From contig NZ_MZXV01000013.1 of assembly GCF_003253745.1 (NCBI RefSeq), positions 620,001 through 684,000 of the forward strand: a stretch of 64,000 bases of DNA, given 5' to 3'. Shown in pieces: positions 7,875 to 15,998 of the stretch (the stretch's first letter is position 1; every line of letters starts with the position of its first letter). The DNA is from Mesorhizobium kowhaii. Lineage in GTDB: Bacteria; Pseudomonadota; Alphaproteobacteria; Rhizobiales; Rhizobiaceae. The notes beneath the pieces are model-generated. The model was not told where the DNA came from. It searched no databases and saw only the letters and a program-made list of their open reading frames with translations. Made by a program: the position numbers and the translations under genes.

Positions 7875-9257
7875 TCAATGCCCTGTGATGCGGTCGGCGA
7901 TGGCCGCCAGTTTCGACGTGTGCCGGAGGCCAGCTTCCTCGCGCTCGTCGGCGACGCGGTAGAGCTGATACATCGAGTGGACGCCGAACCAGCGCATCGG
8001 CTCGGGCTCCCATTTGCTGACCTGGCGGTTGACCCAGGGCAGGCGGGTCAGTTCGGTGTCGCGGCGCAGGATGAGGTCGCGCAGCGTCCGGCCCGAAAGG
8101 TTGGAGCTCGACACGCCGAGCCCGACATAGCCGCCGGCCCAGCCGATGCCGGTCTCCAGGTCGAGGCCGGCCGTCGTGCACCAGTCGCGCGGCACGCCAA
8201 GCACGCCGCACCAGGCATGGTCGATGCGAAGCTTGCTGGTCTGTGGCAGAAGGCGGGTGAGGATCGCGTGCAGGCTTTCGATCGTCGCCTGCTGGGTCTG
8301 GCCGCGCACATCCGTCTGTGACCCGTAGCGGTAGGGCACGCCGCGTCCGCCCATGGTGATGCGGCCTTCACGGGTGCGCTGCGCATAGCAATAGGCGTGC
8401 GCGGCGTCGCCCAGGAGTTCGTGGCCTTGCCAGCCGATCTCGTCCCACAGCGATTGCGGCAGCGGCTCGGTGATGATCTGCGCGCTGTTGAGCGGCAGCC
8501 AGAGCCGCTCATTGCCTGATATGCCGGCCGTGAACCCCTCCGTGGCGCGGATGATGACGGCCGCGCGCACGGTGCCGCGATCGGTCGTGACCTTGCCCTT
8601 CTCGATACTCGTCACGGTCGTCTGTTCGTAGATCGGCACACCAAGCCGCTCGACGGCTTCGGACAGGCCGCGCACAAGCTTGGCCGGCTGCACACGCGCC
8701 GTGCCGTGGTGGATATAGCCGCCAAGCACGTTCCGGATGTCGATGCGGGCCTTGGCCTCTGCCTTGTCGATTAGGCTGACGCGCTCCTTCGGCACGCTCC
8801 AGCCGACCGCATCCGCATAGGCAGCCTTGATCCGTTCCAACTGCGGCGGGTTGGTGGCAACCGTCAGATTGTCGACGCGGCGGATATCGGCATCGATGCC
8901 TTCGGCCTCGGTCACCGCGATCACTTCGTCGACCGTGCCGTGCATGGCGGTTTCCATGTCGATGACGGCGCCGCGGGTCGATGTTTGCAGATATTTCTCG
9001 CGCGACCAGCTGAAGCCGCCGGACAGCCAACCGCCATTGCGGCCGGACGCGCCGAAGCCGGCGAACTCCCTTTCGACGATGGCGATGCGGATCGAAGGAT
9101 CGGCCTTCTTCAGGTAGTAGGCCGTCCACAGGCCGGTGTAGCCGGCGCCGACGATGCAGACATCGGCTTCGAGGTCGCCCGGAAGCGGCGCGCGATAGGC
9201 TGGCAGGCCAATGTCGGCATACCAGAACGAGACGTTGCCGTTGACTTTGGCGTCCAT
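7875..9257 (-). CDS. FAD-dependent amine oxidoreductase (PuuB/DAO-like)
   Basis: A 460-residue flavoprotein of the D-amino-acid oxidase fold. The dinucleotide-binding motif GAGYTGLWTAYYL lies near residues 36-48 and is followed by the GASGRNGGWLSGGF signature typical of gamma-glutamylputrescine oxidase and related amine oxidases. A C-terminal GWAGGYVGLGVSSSN segment is the second flavin contact. The gene lies downstream of a polyamine-type importer in the same operon, so the likely role is oxidative deamination of the imported amine or opine in the cytoplasm. The exact substrate is unknown; no gamma-glutamyl ligase gene is present, which argues against a full Puu pathway here. Confidence 0.88.
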   Translation of the reverse strand: MDAKVNGNVSFWYADIGLPAYRAPLPGDLEADVCIVGAGYTGLWTAYYLKKADPSIRIAIVEREFAGFGASGRNGGWLSGGFSWSREKYLQTSTRGAVIDMETAMHGTVDEVIAVTEAEGIDADIRRVDNLTVATNPPQLERIKAAYADAVGWSVPKERVSLIDKAEAKARIDIRNVLGGYIHHGTARVQPAKLVRGLSEAVERLGVPIYEQTTVTSIEKGKVTTDRGTVRAAVIIRATEGFTAGISGNERLWLPLNSAQIITEPLPQSLWDEIGWQGHELLGDAAHAYCYAQRTREGRITMGGRGVPYRYGSQTDVRGQTQQATIESLHAILTRLLPQTSKLRIDHAWCGVLGVPRDWCTTAGLDLETGIGWAGGYVGLGVSSSNLSGRTLRDLILRRDTELTRLPWVNRQVSKWEPEPMRWFGVHSMYQLYRVADEREEAGLRHTSKLAAIADRITGH

Positions 9258-9287
9258 GTCTAAAAATCCTGCGGGGAAAAAGAGCGG

Positions 9288-10406
9288 TCAGGTCATCGTC
9301 ATGTCGGCGCGGTCGTCATCGGCAAGAAGTTTTGCATCGACGACCGACCAGCGCAGATCGACTGTGTCGCCGATCGAGAAAGGCGTGGCCTCCAGCGGCG
9401 AGCGCACGATGGCGACCGAACCATCGCGAAGCGTCACCTGGTATTTCGAACCTGAGCCCAGATAGATCGCTTCGCTGACCTGACCGGTGAGGCTGTTCTG
9501 TCCGGCGGCCGGAGGCGTATTGGTGCCGGCAAGCGAAAGCTTTTCCGGCCGCAGCAGGACCACCGGTTTCTGGCCGCCGGCGAGCTTGCCGCCGGCAACG
9601 ATCTTCTGGCCGGCAATCGTCAGGCTGGTCTCGCCGCCCGATGTCTGGGCGTCACCACGCAAACTGGTCGATTCACCGATGAACTTCGCCACGAACAATG
9701 TCGCCGGCTCGTCATAGAGCTGGCGCCCGGTTCCGACCTGTTCGATGCGCCCCTGGTTGAAGACGGCGATGCGGTTGGACAGAACCAGCGCTTCTTCCTG
9801 ATCGTGCGTCACATAGACGAAGGTGGTGCCGAGTTCGCGGTGGATGCGCTTGATTTCCAGCTGCAGCCATTCGCGCAGTTTCTTGTCAAGCGCGCCGAGC
9901 GGCTCGTCCATCAGCAGCAGGGGCGGATCGAAGACGATGGCGCGCGCCAGCGCCACGCGTTGCTGCTGGCCGCCGGAAAGCTCGGCTGGGTAACGATGCG
10001 CGAAGTCGGCCATCTTGACCATGTCCAGGGCGCGCGCGACGTGACCGTCGCGCGTCTGCTTGTCCATGCCGCGCAGGGCGAGCGGATAGGCGACGTTCTT
10101 GCCGACGGTCATGTGCGGAAACAGCGCGTAGTGCTGGAAGACGACGCCGATGTTGCGCTTGTGCGCCGGCAGCGCGACGATGCTTTTGCCGCCAACGGCG
10201 AGGTCTCCGGAGGTCAGGTCGGTGAAGCCGGCGACGACGTTGAGCGTGGTGGTCTTGCCCGAGCCGCTGGGGCCGAGCAGCGTCATGAACTCGCCCGGCT
10301 CGATGTGCAGGCTGACGTCGTCGAGCGCGGTGAAATTGCCGTAGCGCTTGGTTGCGCCTTTGATGTCGATGGCCGCGCCACGTTCTTTGCTGTTGGACGC
10401 TGCCAT
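9288..10406 (-). CDS. spermidine/putrescine-type ABC transporter ATPase (PotA-like)
   Basis: A 372-residue ATP-binding subunit of the CUT1/polyamine/iron group. Visible motifs: Walker A GPSGSGKTT (about residues 45-53), Q-loop VFQHYALFPHMTV, signature LSGGQQQRV, Walker B LLLMDEPLGALD and the switch His in VTHDQEEAL. The remaining C-terminal ~120 residues form a TOBE regulatory domain. It lies 30 bases upstream of the amine oxidase start and one base after the PotC-like permease stop. It drives import across the inner membrane. Confidence 0.93.
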   Translation of the reverse strand: MAASNSKERGAAIDIKGATKRYGNFTALDDVSLHIEPGEFMTLLGPSGSGKTTTLNVVAGFTDLTSGDLAVGGKSIVALPAHKRNIGVVFQHYALFPHMTVGKNVAYPLALRGMDKQTRDGHVARALDMVKMADFAHRYPAELSGGQQQRVALARAIVFDPPLLLMDEPLGALDKKLREWLQLEIKRIHRELGTTFVYVTHDQEEALVLSNRIAVFNQGRIEQVGTGRQLYDEPATLFVAKFIGESTSLRGDAQTSGGETSLTIAGQKIVAGGKLAGGQKPVVLLRPEKLSLAGTNTPPAAGQNSLTGQVSEAIYLGSGSKYQVTLRDGSVAIVRSPLEATPFSIGDTVDLRWSVVDAKLLADDDRADMTMT

Positions 10407-10407
10407 C

Positions 10408-11196
10408 TCAACTCCTCGTCGATTTCGAGCTGATGATCAGCCCGGCACTGATCACCAGCGTCGTTGCAATGAAGATGATCGTTCCGACCGCCGTCACCGT
10501 CGGGTCGGCATCGCGGGTGATGCTGGTGAAAATCTGCACCGGCAAAGTCTTCAAGTAGGGGCTGGTGATGAACAGCGCGACGATGATTTCATCGAAGGAG
10601 GTGACGAAGGCAAACAGCAGCCCCGACAGGATGCCGGGCGCAATCAGCGGCAAGGTCACGGTGCGGAACGCGGTGAAGCGGTTGGCGCCAAGGCTTGCCG
10701 CTGCCGTCTCCAGCCGCACGTCGAAGACTTCGAGGCTCGCCGACACCGCGATGATGACGAAGGGGATCGCCAGCATTGTGTGCGCGACGACGAAGCCGGT
10801 GGTGGTGCCGACAAGCTGGTAGTCGAGATAGACGGCATAGATGCCGATCGCCAGCACCACGCCGGGCACGATCATCGGCGTGATCAGGACGGCGCGCAGT
10901 AGGCCGGCGCCGGCATGTTTCATGCGGCTGAGGCCGAGCGCCGCCAGCGTGCCGATCAGTGTGGCGGCGACGGCGACGAGGCCCGCGACCCTTAGCGAAT
11001 TGAAGAAGCTCGCCAGCCAGTCCGGGTTGGTGAAGAAATTCTCGTACCACTGCCAGGAAAAGCCGGACGGCGGGAAGGCAAGCGATTTCTTCTCGTTGAA
11101 CGACATCGGGATGATGACCAGCGTCGGCATCACCAGCCACACGGCGACCAGCAGGCAGAACAGGCCGAGCAGAATGCGGAACGGCGCCAGTCTCAT
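10408..11196 (-). CDS. ABC transporter permease (PotC-like)
   Basis: A 262-residue inner-membrane permease with about six transmembrane segments and the EAA loop (ETAAASLGANRFTAFRTVTLPLIAPG) that docks on the ATPase. The N-terminal segment MRLAPFRILLGLFCLLVAVWLV is the first membrane span. The start overlaps the end of the preceding permease gene by four bases (ATGA type), showing coupled translation. It pairs with the PotB-like protein to form the channel. Confidence 0.92.
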   Translation of the reverse strand: MRLAPFRILLGLFCLLVAVWLVMPTLVIIPMSFNEKKSLAFPPSGFSWQWYENFFTNPDWLASFFNSLRVAGLVAVAATLIGTLAALGLSRMKHAGAGLLRAVLITPMIVPGVVLAIGIYAVYLDYQLVGTTTGFVVAHTMLAIPFVIIAVSASLEVFDVRLETAAASLGANRFTAFRTVTLPLIAPGILSGLLFAFVTSFDEIIVALFITSPYLKTLPVQIFTSITRDADPTVTAVGTIIFIATTLVISAGLIISSKSTRS

Positions 11197-12101
11197 GATC
11201 TGGACGCCTGCTTGTGGCGCTGGCGCATCAGCGGCGCGGCGAGCGCCAGAAGCACGAAGGTCGCGACCAGCAGTACGACACCCATGGCGCCGCCGCGGCC
11301 CCAGTTGAGCAAGCTGAGCACCTGGCTCTGCACCAGCGTCGACAGCATGGTGCTACGGGGTCCGCCGAGCAGTGCCGGCGTGATGTAGAAGCCGAGCGAC
11401 AGGATGAAGACGATGATGGCGCCGGCGAAAACACCGGGCAGCGACAGCGGCAGGTAGATTTGCAGGAAGGCCAGCGAGGGCCGCGCGCCGAGGCTGCGCG
11501 CTGCCTGCACGAGGCGCAGGTCGATACCGCGCATGACCGAATAGAGCGGCAGGATCATGAACGGCAGCAGCACCTGCGCCATGCCGATCACCACGCCGGT
11601 CTGCGTGCGGATCAGCTTCACGGTATCAAATCCGAGCAGCCTGATGACGGAATTGATGATGCCGGAATCCTGCAGCAGGATCACCCATGCCAGTGTGCGC
11701 ACCACGCCGCTGACCCAGAACGGCACCAGGACGCACAGGATGAGGACGAGCCGCATGCGCGGTCCGACCGCTGTCATGAGATAGGCATAGGGGTAGGCGG
11801 CGATGACGCAGACGATGGTGACCCAGGCGGCGATGGAAAAGGTGCGCCACAGGACGGTGACGTTCACCGGCGTGGAAAAGAACCAGACGTAGTTCTGCAT
11901 TCCCCAGGCGGGATCCGAGAAACTGCGCAGCGTGACGGTCAGCAGCGGATAGCCCATCGCCGCGATGAGCAGGAGCAAGGCCGGCATCGCCAGCAGCGAA
12001 GGATAGGCGGCAAGCCGCAGGCCCCGTTGCGGCCCCTGCTCGGCACCCACCGGCCGGGGATTTTCACCCCCGGCCGCCAGCGTATGCGATGTCTGGCTCA
12101 C
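11193..12101 (-). CDS. ABC transporter permease (PotB-like)
   Basis: A 302-residue permease of the polyamine/opine importer. A cytoplasmic N-terminus of about 30 residues precedes the first membrane helix. The EAA loop QAARSLGARPSLAFLQIYLP lies near residue 205. It is 25 bases downstream of the binding-protein gene and overlaps the PotC-like gene, the canonical order for this family. Substrate choice depends on the binding protein and cannot be fixed here. Confidence 0.92.
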   Translation of the reverse strand: MSQTSHTLAAGGENPRPVGAEQGPQRGLRLAAYPSLLAMPALLLLIAAMGYPLLTVTLRSFSDPAWGMQNYVWFFSTPVNVTVLWRTFSIAAWVTIVCVIAAYPYAYLMTAVGPRMRLVLILCVLVPFWVSGVVRTLAWVILLQDSGIINSVIRLLGFDTVKLIRTQTGVVIGMAQVLLPFMILPLYSVMRGIDLRLVQAARSLGARPSLAFLQIYLPLSLPGVFAGAIIVFILSLGFYITPALLGGPRSTMLSTLVQSQVLSLLNWGRGGAMGVVLLVATFVLLALAAPLMRQRHKQASRS

Positions 12102-12126
12102 GCCTTCACCTTGGCGTTCAGCCGGC

Positions 12127-13209
12127 TCAGTTGCCAGCCATCAGCGCCGTCCACTTGTCGGACGCTGTCGCGAAATTGGCGACCCAGAACTTGATGTTCT
12201 GCTGGTAGCCCTGCTTGGCGTGTTCCGGCGTGTTGGTCAGGAAGGCCGCGACGGAAGCGTCCACCTTGGGCTGTGCTTCGGTGTTGATCGGCGAGTAAGA
12301 CGTCTGCTCGGTCAGGATCTCCTGCGACTTCTTGCCGAGATAGGCGTTGATCAGCGCGTAGGAGGCGTCGGTGTCCTTGGCCCCGACCGGGATGGTCAGC
12401 TGATCCATGACGACCAGCCAGTCCTTCCACACCGGCGTATAGGCAGCGCCGTTCTTGACCGCCGTCATGGCGCGGCCGGTCCACATGATGATCATGTCGG
12501 CTTCGCCGGATTCGGCAAGCTGCTGGGACTCGGCGCCTGTCTTCCAGAAGATCGTGTCCGGACCGATCGCCTTGATCTTGGCGATGCCCTTGTCGATGTC
12601 GGCCGGGGTCATGTTGTCGACCGAGCCGCCGTCAGCCAGGATGGCCTGTTCGATCAGGCCGCCGATCGGGCTGCCACTGCCATCGATGGCGCGCGTGCCG
12701 GGGAATTTCTTGGTGTCGAAGAAATCCTTCCAGTCCTTCGGCGGATTGTCCTTGTAGGTCGCGTTCTTGTACATCAGGACGGTGCCGTAGTTCATCGCCG
12801 GCACGCTGCATTCGCCGACCTGTCCGGCCGGGATGTGCGAAACGTCCAGCTTGGTCAGGTCGAGCTTCTGGAACAGCTTTCCGCAATGCACGAATGGCGG
12901 AAAATCGTCGGTGTCGACGACGTCCCAGGTCACATTGCCAGACTCGACCTGCGCCTGAAGCTTGGCGATTTCGGTCGGCCCATCGTTCAGCAGCTTGACG
13001 CCAGTCTTGTCGACGAACTCCTTGAGGGCGGCGACCTGGCCGTCCTGGTAGATGCCGCCATAGGAGACGAAGGTCAGTGTCTTTCCCTTCAGCGAACCGT
13101 CCACCACGGTGCCTGCCGGCGGCGCGCTCTGCGCATGAGCCGCGGCGGCTGTAATCATGGCCAGTGCGGCGGCACTGAGAAATCCGGCCACTATTGATCT
13201 GCTTCCCAT
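12127..13209 (-). CDS. periplasmic polyamine/opine-binding protein (PotD-like)
   Basis: A 360-residue extracytoplasmic solute receptor. The N-terminus is a Sec signal peptide (hydrophobic stretch, then AAAAHAQ cleavage region near residue 26). The mature protein begins with LKGKTLTFVSYGGIYQDGQ, typical of the PotD/AgtA-like binding proteins (SBP_bac_8 family). It lies three bases after the regulator stop, so it is co-transcribed with it, and heads the importer genes. The pairing with a PuuB-like oxidase suggests a polyamine, opine or amino-acid derivative as ligand. Confidence 0.92.
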   Translation of the reverse strand: MGSRSIVAGFLSAAALAMITAAAAHAQSAPPAGTVVDGSLKGKTLTFVSYGGIYQDGQVAALKEFVDKTGVKLLNDGPTEIAKLQAQVESGNVTWDVVDTDDFPPFVHCGKLFQKLDLTKLDVSHIPAGQVGECSVPAMNYGTVLMYKNATYKDNPPKDWKDFFDTKKFPGTRAIDGSGSPIGGLIEQAILADGGSVDNMTPADIDKGIAKIKAIGPDTIFWKTGAESQQLAESGEADMIIMWTGRAMTAVKNGAAYTPVWKDWLVVMDQLTIPVGAKDTDASYALINAYLGKKSQEILTEQTSYSPINTEAQPKVDASVAAFLTNTPEHAKQGYQQNIKFWVANFATASDKWTALMAGN

Positions 13210-13212
13210 TTT

Positions 13213-13905
13213 CTAACCCTCCGATGACTCGCTGTTTGATTTTGGCAACCCGGCTGCGAGTGGTTTCCGGGCTACATATTGGTCGAGATCGACGGCGCCG
13301 CTTGTCGGCGGCGCGATGATCCACAGCACTTCGGCCACCGTATTGCCGACGTTGATGGTCCTGTGCGGCGTCGAGGTCGCATATTCGATGCTGTCGCCCT
13401 CTTCGAGGATGAAGCTCTCGTCGCCGAGCGTCAGTTGCACGCGGCCGCGCAGCACGAGGAACATTTCGTGCGCGTTGCCATGCGTGTAGGGCAGGTCGCC
13501 GGTCGAGCCGCCGACGGCGAATTCGCCGCAATAGACTTCCATCTCACGGATTGGCCGGCGCGACAGCAATGTCTTGCGGTAGCCTTCGCTCGTCGGCAGC
13601 GCCGGCCGCTCGGCGCGTGTCAGCACCGCGTGCGGCGACACTTCGCAATCGTCGAAAAGATCGGCGAGGCCGATGCCGAGCGCATTGGCGATCAGCATCA
13701 GCGTGCTGGTGTTGGCTCCCGAAAGGCCGCGCTCGAGCTGGCTCAGGAAACTGGCGGTGGTGCCGATCATGTCGCCGAGCTGGCGCAACGTCAGGCGCCG
13801 CGCGGTGCGATAGTCCTTGATGCGATTGCCCAACACCGTCGACCGGCGCGCTTCCGCGCTGGACGTGGCGCTGTCGTCTGGGATGTGATCCTCGGCAATT
13901 TTCAT
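13213..13905 (-). CDS. XRE-family HTH regulator with C-terminal cupin (PuuR-like)
   Basis: About 230 residues. An N-terminal helix-turn-helix of the XRE/Cro type (LRQLGDMIGTTASFLSQLERG, with SGANTSTLMLIANAL following) is joined to a C-terminal cupin sensor domain (TGDLPYTHGNAHEMFLVLRG and LEEGDSIEYATSTPH). This architecture is that of PuuR and related amine-responsive repressors. I favour ATG 13905 over the in-frame GTG at 13923, because the latter lies inside a perfect palindrome that is best read as the operator. As first gene of the operon it should be autoregulated, and released by the imported amine binding the cupin pocket. Confidence 0.88.
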   Translation of the reverse strand: MKIAEDHIPDDSATSSAEARRSTVLGNRIKDYRTARRLTLRQLGDMIGTTASFLSQLERGLSGANTSTLMLIANALGIGLADLFDDCEVSPHAVLTRAERPALPTSEGYRKTLLSRRPIREMEVYCGEFAVGGSTGDLPYTHGNAHEMFLVLRGRVQLTLGDESFILEEGDSIEYATSTPHRTINVGNTVAEVLWIIAPPTSGAVDLDQYVARKPLAAGLPKSNSESSEG

Positions 13906-13918
13906 GGCGATCTCAGGG

Positions 13919-13943
13919 TTCACTTAACATGCTATTAAGTGAA
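13919..13943. promoter_or_regulatory. palindromic operator upstream of the XRE/cupin regulator
   Basis: TTCACTTAA (13919-13927) and TTAAGTGAA (13935-13943) form a perfect 9-base inverted repeat with a 7-base spacer. It ends 14 bases before the preferred start codon of the regulator and heads the whole importer operon. A dimeric HTH repressor binding here would block transcription; autoregulation by the adjacent protein is inferred. Confidence 0.65.
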
Positions 13944-14102
13944 CCTCGTCATGGCAAGCGGATTCGCCTGGCACCTGAAAATCACTGCCCATGCTGATGT
14001 CTAGGTGCTTGCCGCCCGAGGACGCCGGCCTTGGTCTGGCGATCGAAAACCACCGCCAGCCCTGAAGCCAAAAAATCGGGCTGCCGTCGTCGGCGAACCT
14101 GA

Positions 14103-15998
14103 TCACGTCGCCTTGCCGACCGCCGCGTCCAGTTCCAGCTCGCCTTCGGAAATGTCGTCGAATGAGGCGTAGTTCATGTTGTAGAGGCGGGCGTAGAGGC
14201 CTTTTCGTGCCATCAGCTGTTCGTGGTTGCCGCTTTCGACGATCTCGCCGTTCTGCAGCACGATGATGCGGTCGGCGCCGCGGATGGTGGCCAGCCGGTG
14301 GGCGATGACCAGCCCGGTGCGGCCTTCCAGCAGTTTTATCAGTGCCTTCTGGATCAGCATCTCGGTGTAGGAATCGATTCTGGCCGTGGCTTCGTCGAGG
14401 ACGAGGATCTTGGCGTCGGCGACCAGCGCCCGCGCGAAACTGATCAACTGGCGCTGGCCGAGCGAGAGATTGCCGCCGCGCTGTTCGAGCTCGGTGTCGT
14501 AGCCGTCGGCCAGGTTCTCGATGAAGTCGTGCGCACCGACGGCCTGTGCAGCACGAACCACCTCCTCGCGGCTGGCGCCGGTCTTGTGATAGCGGATGTT
14601 TTCCAGCACCGAGCCGGAGAACAGGAACGGCTCCTGCAGCACCATGGCCACCTGATCGCCGAGCGAATCCTGGGTCAGGTCGCGCACGTCGTGGCCGCCG
14701 ACCAGGACCTGGCCTGACCAGACATCGTAGAAGCGGTGCACCAGCGCCATCGAGCTCGACTTGCCCGACCCGGTTGGGCCGACCAGTGCGACGGTCTCGC
14801 CGGGATTGACGCGGAAGGAGATGTTCTTCAGCACTGGCTGGTTCTGCCGGTAGCCGAAGGTGACGTTCCTGAACTCGACCGAGCCGTCCATGTCGCGCGA
14901 CAGCGCCACAGCTCTGTCCTTGTCGCTGACATCCACCGGCACGTCGAGCACTTCGGAGATGCGCTGGCCCGAGGCCATGGCGCGCTGCATGACGCTGTAC
15001 TGCATGGTGAGCGAGCGGATCGGGTCGAAGAAGCGCTGGATGTAGAACAGGAACGCCACCATGACGCCGACGTCGAGGCTGTGCGAGAGCACCATCGAAC
15101 CGCCGACAACGATGACTGTCGCCATGGCGATGCCGGTCAGCGTGTCGACGATCGGCACCATCACCTGCGCATATTTCGCCGACGTCAAATGGGCATTGAG
15201 ATTGGCCAGCACCTTCTCGTCGTAGAGGTCGAAATTGACATGCTGGCGCTCGAGGCTCTGCACCGTGCGCACGCCATGGATGCCTTCGGCCAGCGCGCCG
15301 TTGGCGATCGAGTTGGTCTCGTGCGCGGCCATGAAGGCAACCTTGGCGCGCGGCAGCCAGAACAGGCGCACGATGAACAGCACCGGCATGGTTGACAGCG
15401 TCAGCAGCCCGAGCCGGAAATCGAGCCACAAAAGGACGCTGACGATGCCGAACAACAGCACGATGTCGCCCACCGACATCACCGACGTCTCAAGGAATTC
15501 CTGCATCGAGTTGACGTCGCCCTGCAGGCGCGACATCAGCCGGCCGACCTCGGTCTTGTCCATGAAGCTCAGCGAGACTCGCTGCAGATGGCTGAACATG
15601 GCGCGGCGCAGGTCCGACAGCACGTTCTCGGCGACCTTGCCGACGACGCTTTCCTGCACATGGCTGGCGGCATAGTTGATGAGGATGATCAGCGTGAAAG
15701 CGCTGATCGCCCAGATCATCACCGACTGGTCGAGCCTGCCCGCCGCCATGCCGTGGTCGATGGCGTAGCGGATGACCAGCGGGATCGCCAGCTGGGTCAG
15801 CGTGAACACCAGCACCGCGGCGACCGAGATGAAAATCCGGCTCTGATACGGTTTCACGAAGCTCCAGATCCGCCGCACGATGCGTGGATCATAGGCCTTG
15901 CCGAAAACCTCTTCCTCGTCGCGATGCGAGCCGACGACAGCCTTTGTCGGCCGCCCGCTGGTGTCTTCCTTCTCGTCGTCGCTCTGCGTCGACATCAC
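14103..15998 (-). CDS. ABC exporter half-transporter, subunit with canonical catalytic Glu
   Basis: A 631-residue fusion of a six-helix exporter membrane domain (about residues 45-330) and a nucleotide-binding domain. Walker A is GPTGSGKSS, Walker B ILVLDEATARID with the catalytic Glu intact, and the H-loop is in VIAHRLATI. Its signature motif is LSLGQRQ rather than LSGGQ. The start overlaps the preceding half-transporter by four bases. In heterodimeric exporters one ATP site combines a subunit lacking the catalytic Glu with the other subunit's altered signature; this pair fits exactly. Such exporters move lipids, peptides or drugs; the cargo here is unknown. Confidence 0.9.
   Translation of the reverse strand: MMSTQSDDEKEDTSGRPTKAVVGSHRDEEEVFGKAYDPRIVRRIWSFVKPYQSRIFISVAAVLVFTLTQLAIPLVIRYAIDHGMAAGRLDQSVMIWAISAFTLIILINYAASHVQESVVGKVAENVLSDLRRAMFSHLQRVSLSFMDKTEVGRLMSRLQGDVNSMQEFLETSVMSVGDIVLLFGIVSVLLWLDFRLGLLTLSTMPVLFIVRLFWLPRAKVAFMAAHETNSIANGALAEGIHGVRTVQSLERQHVNFDLYDEKVLANLNAHLTSAKYAQVMVPIVDTLTGIAMATVIVVGGSMVLSHSLDVGVMVAFLFYIQRFFDPIRSLTMQYSVMQRAMASGQRISEVLDVPVDVSDKDRAVALSRDMDGSVEFRNVTFGYRQNQPVLKNISFRVNPGETVALVGPTGSGKSSSMALVHRFYDVWSGQVLVGGHDVRDLTQDSLGDQVAMVLQEPFLFSGSVLENIRYHKTGASREEVVRAAQAVGAHDFIENLADGYDTELEQRGGNLSLGQRQLISFARALVADAKILVLDEATARIDSYTEMLIQKALIKLLEGRTGLVIAHRLATIRGADRIIVLQNGEIVESGNHEQLMARKGLYARLYNMNYASFDDISEGELELDAAVGKAT

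Noticed and set aside
8940..9263. Plus-strand 107-codon frame opposite the amine oxidase start
   Set aside because: Shadow of the oxidase coding frame.
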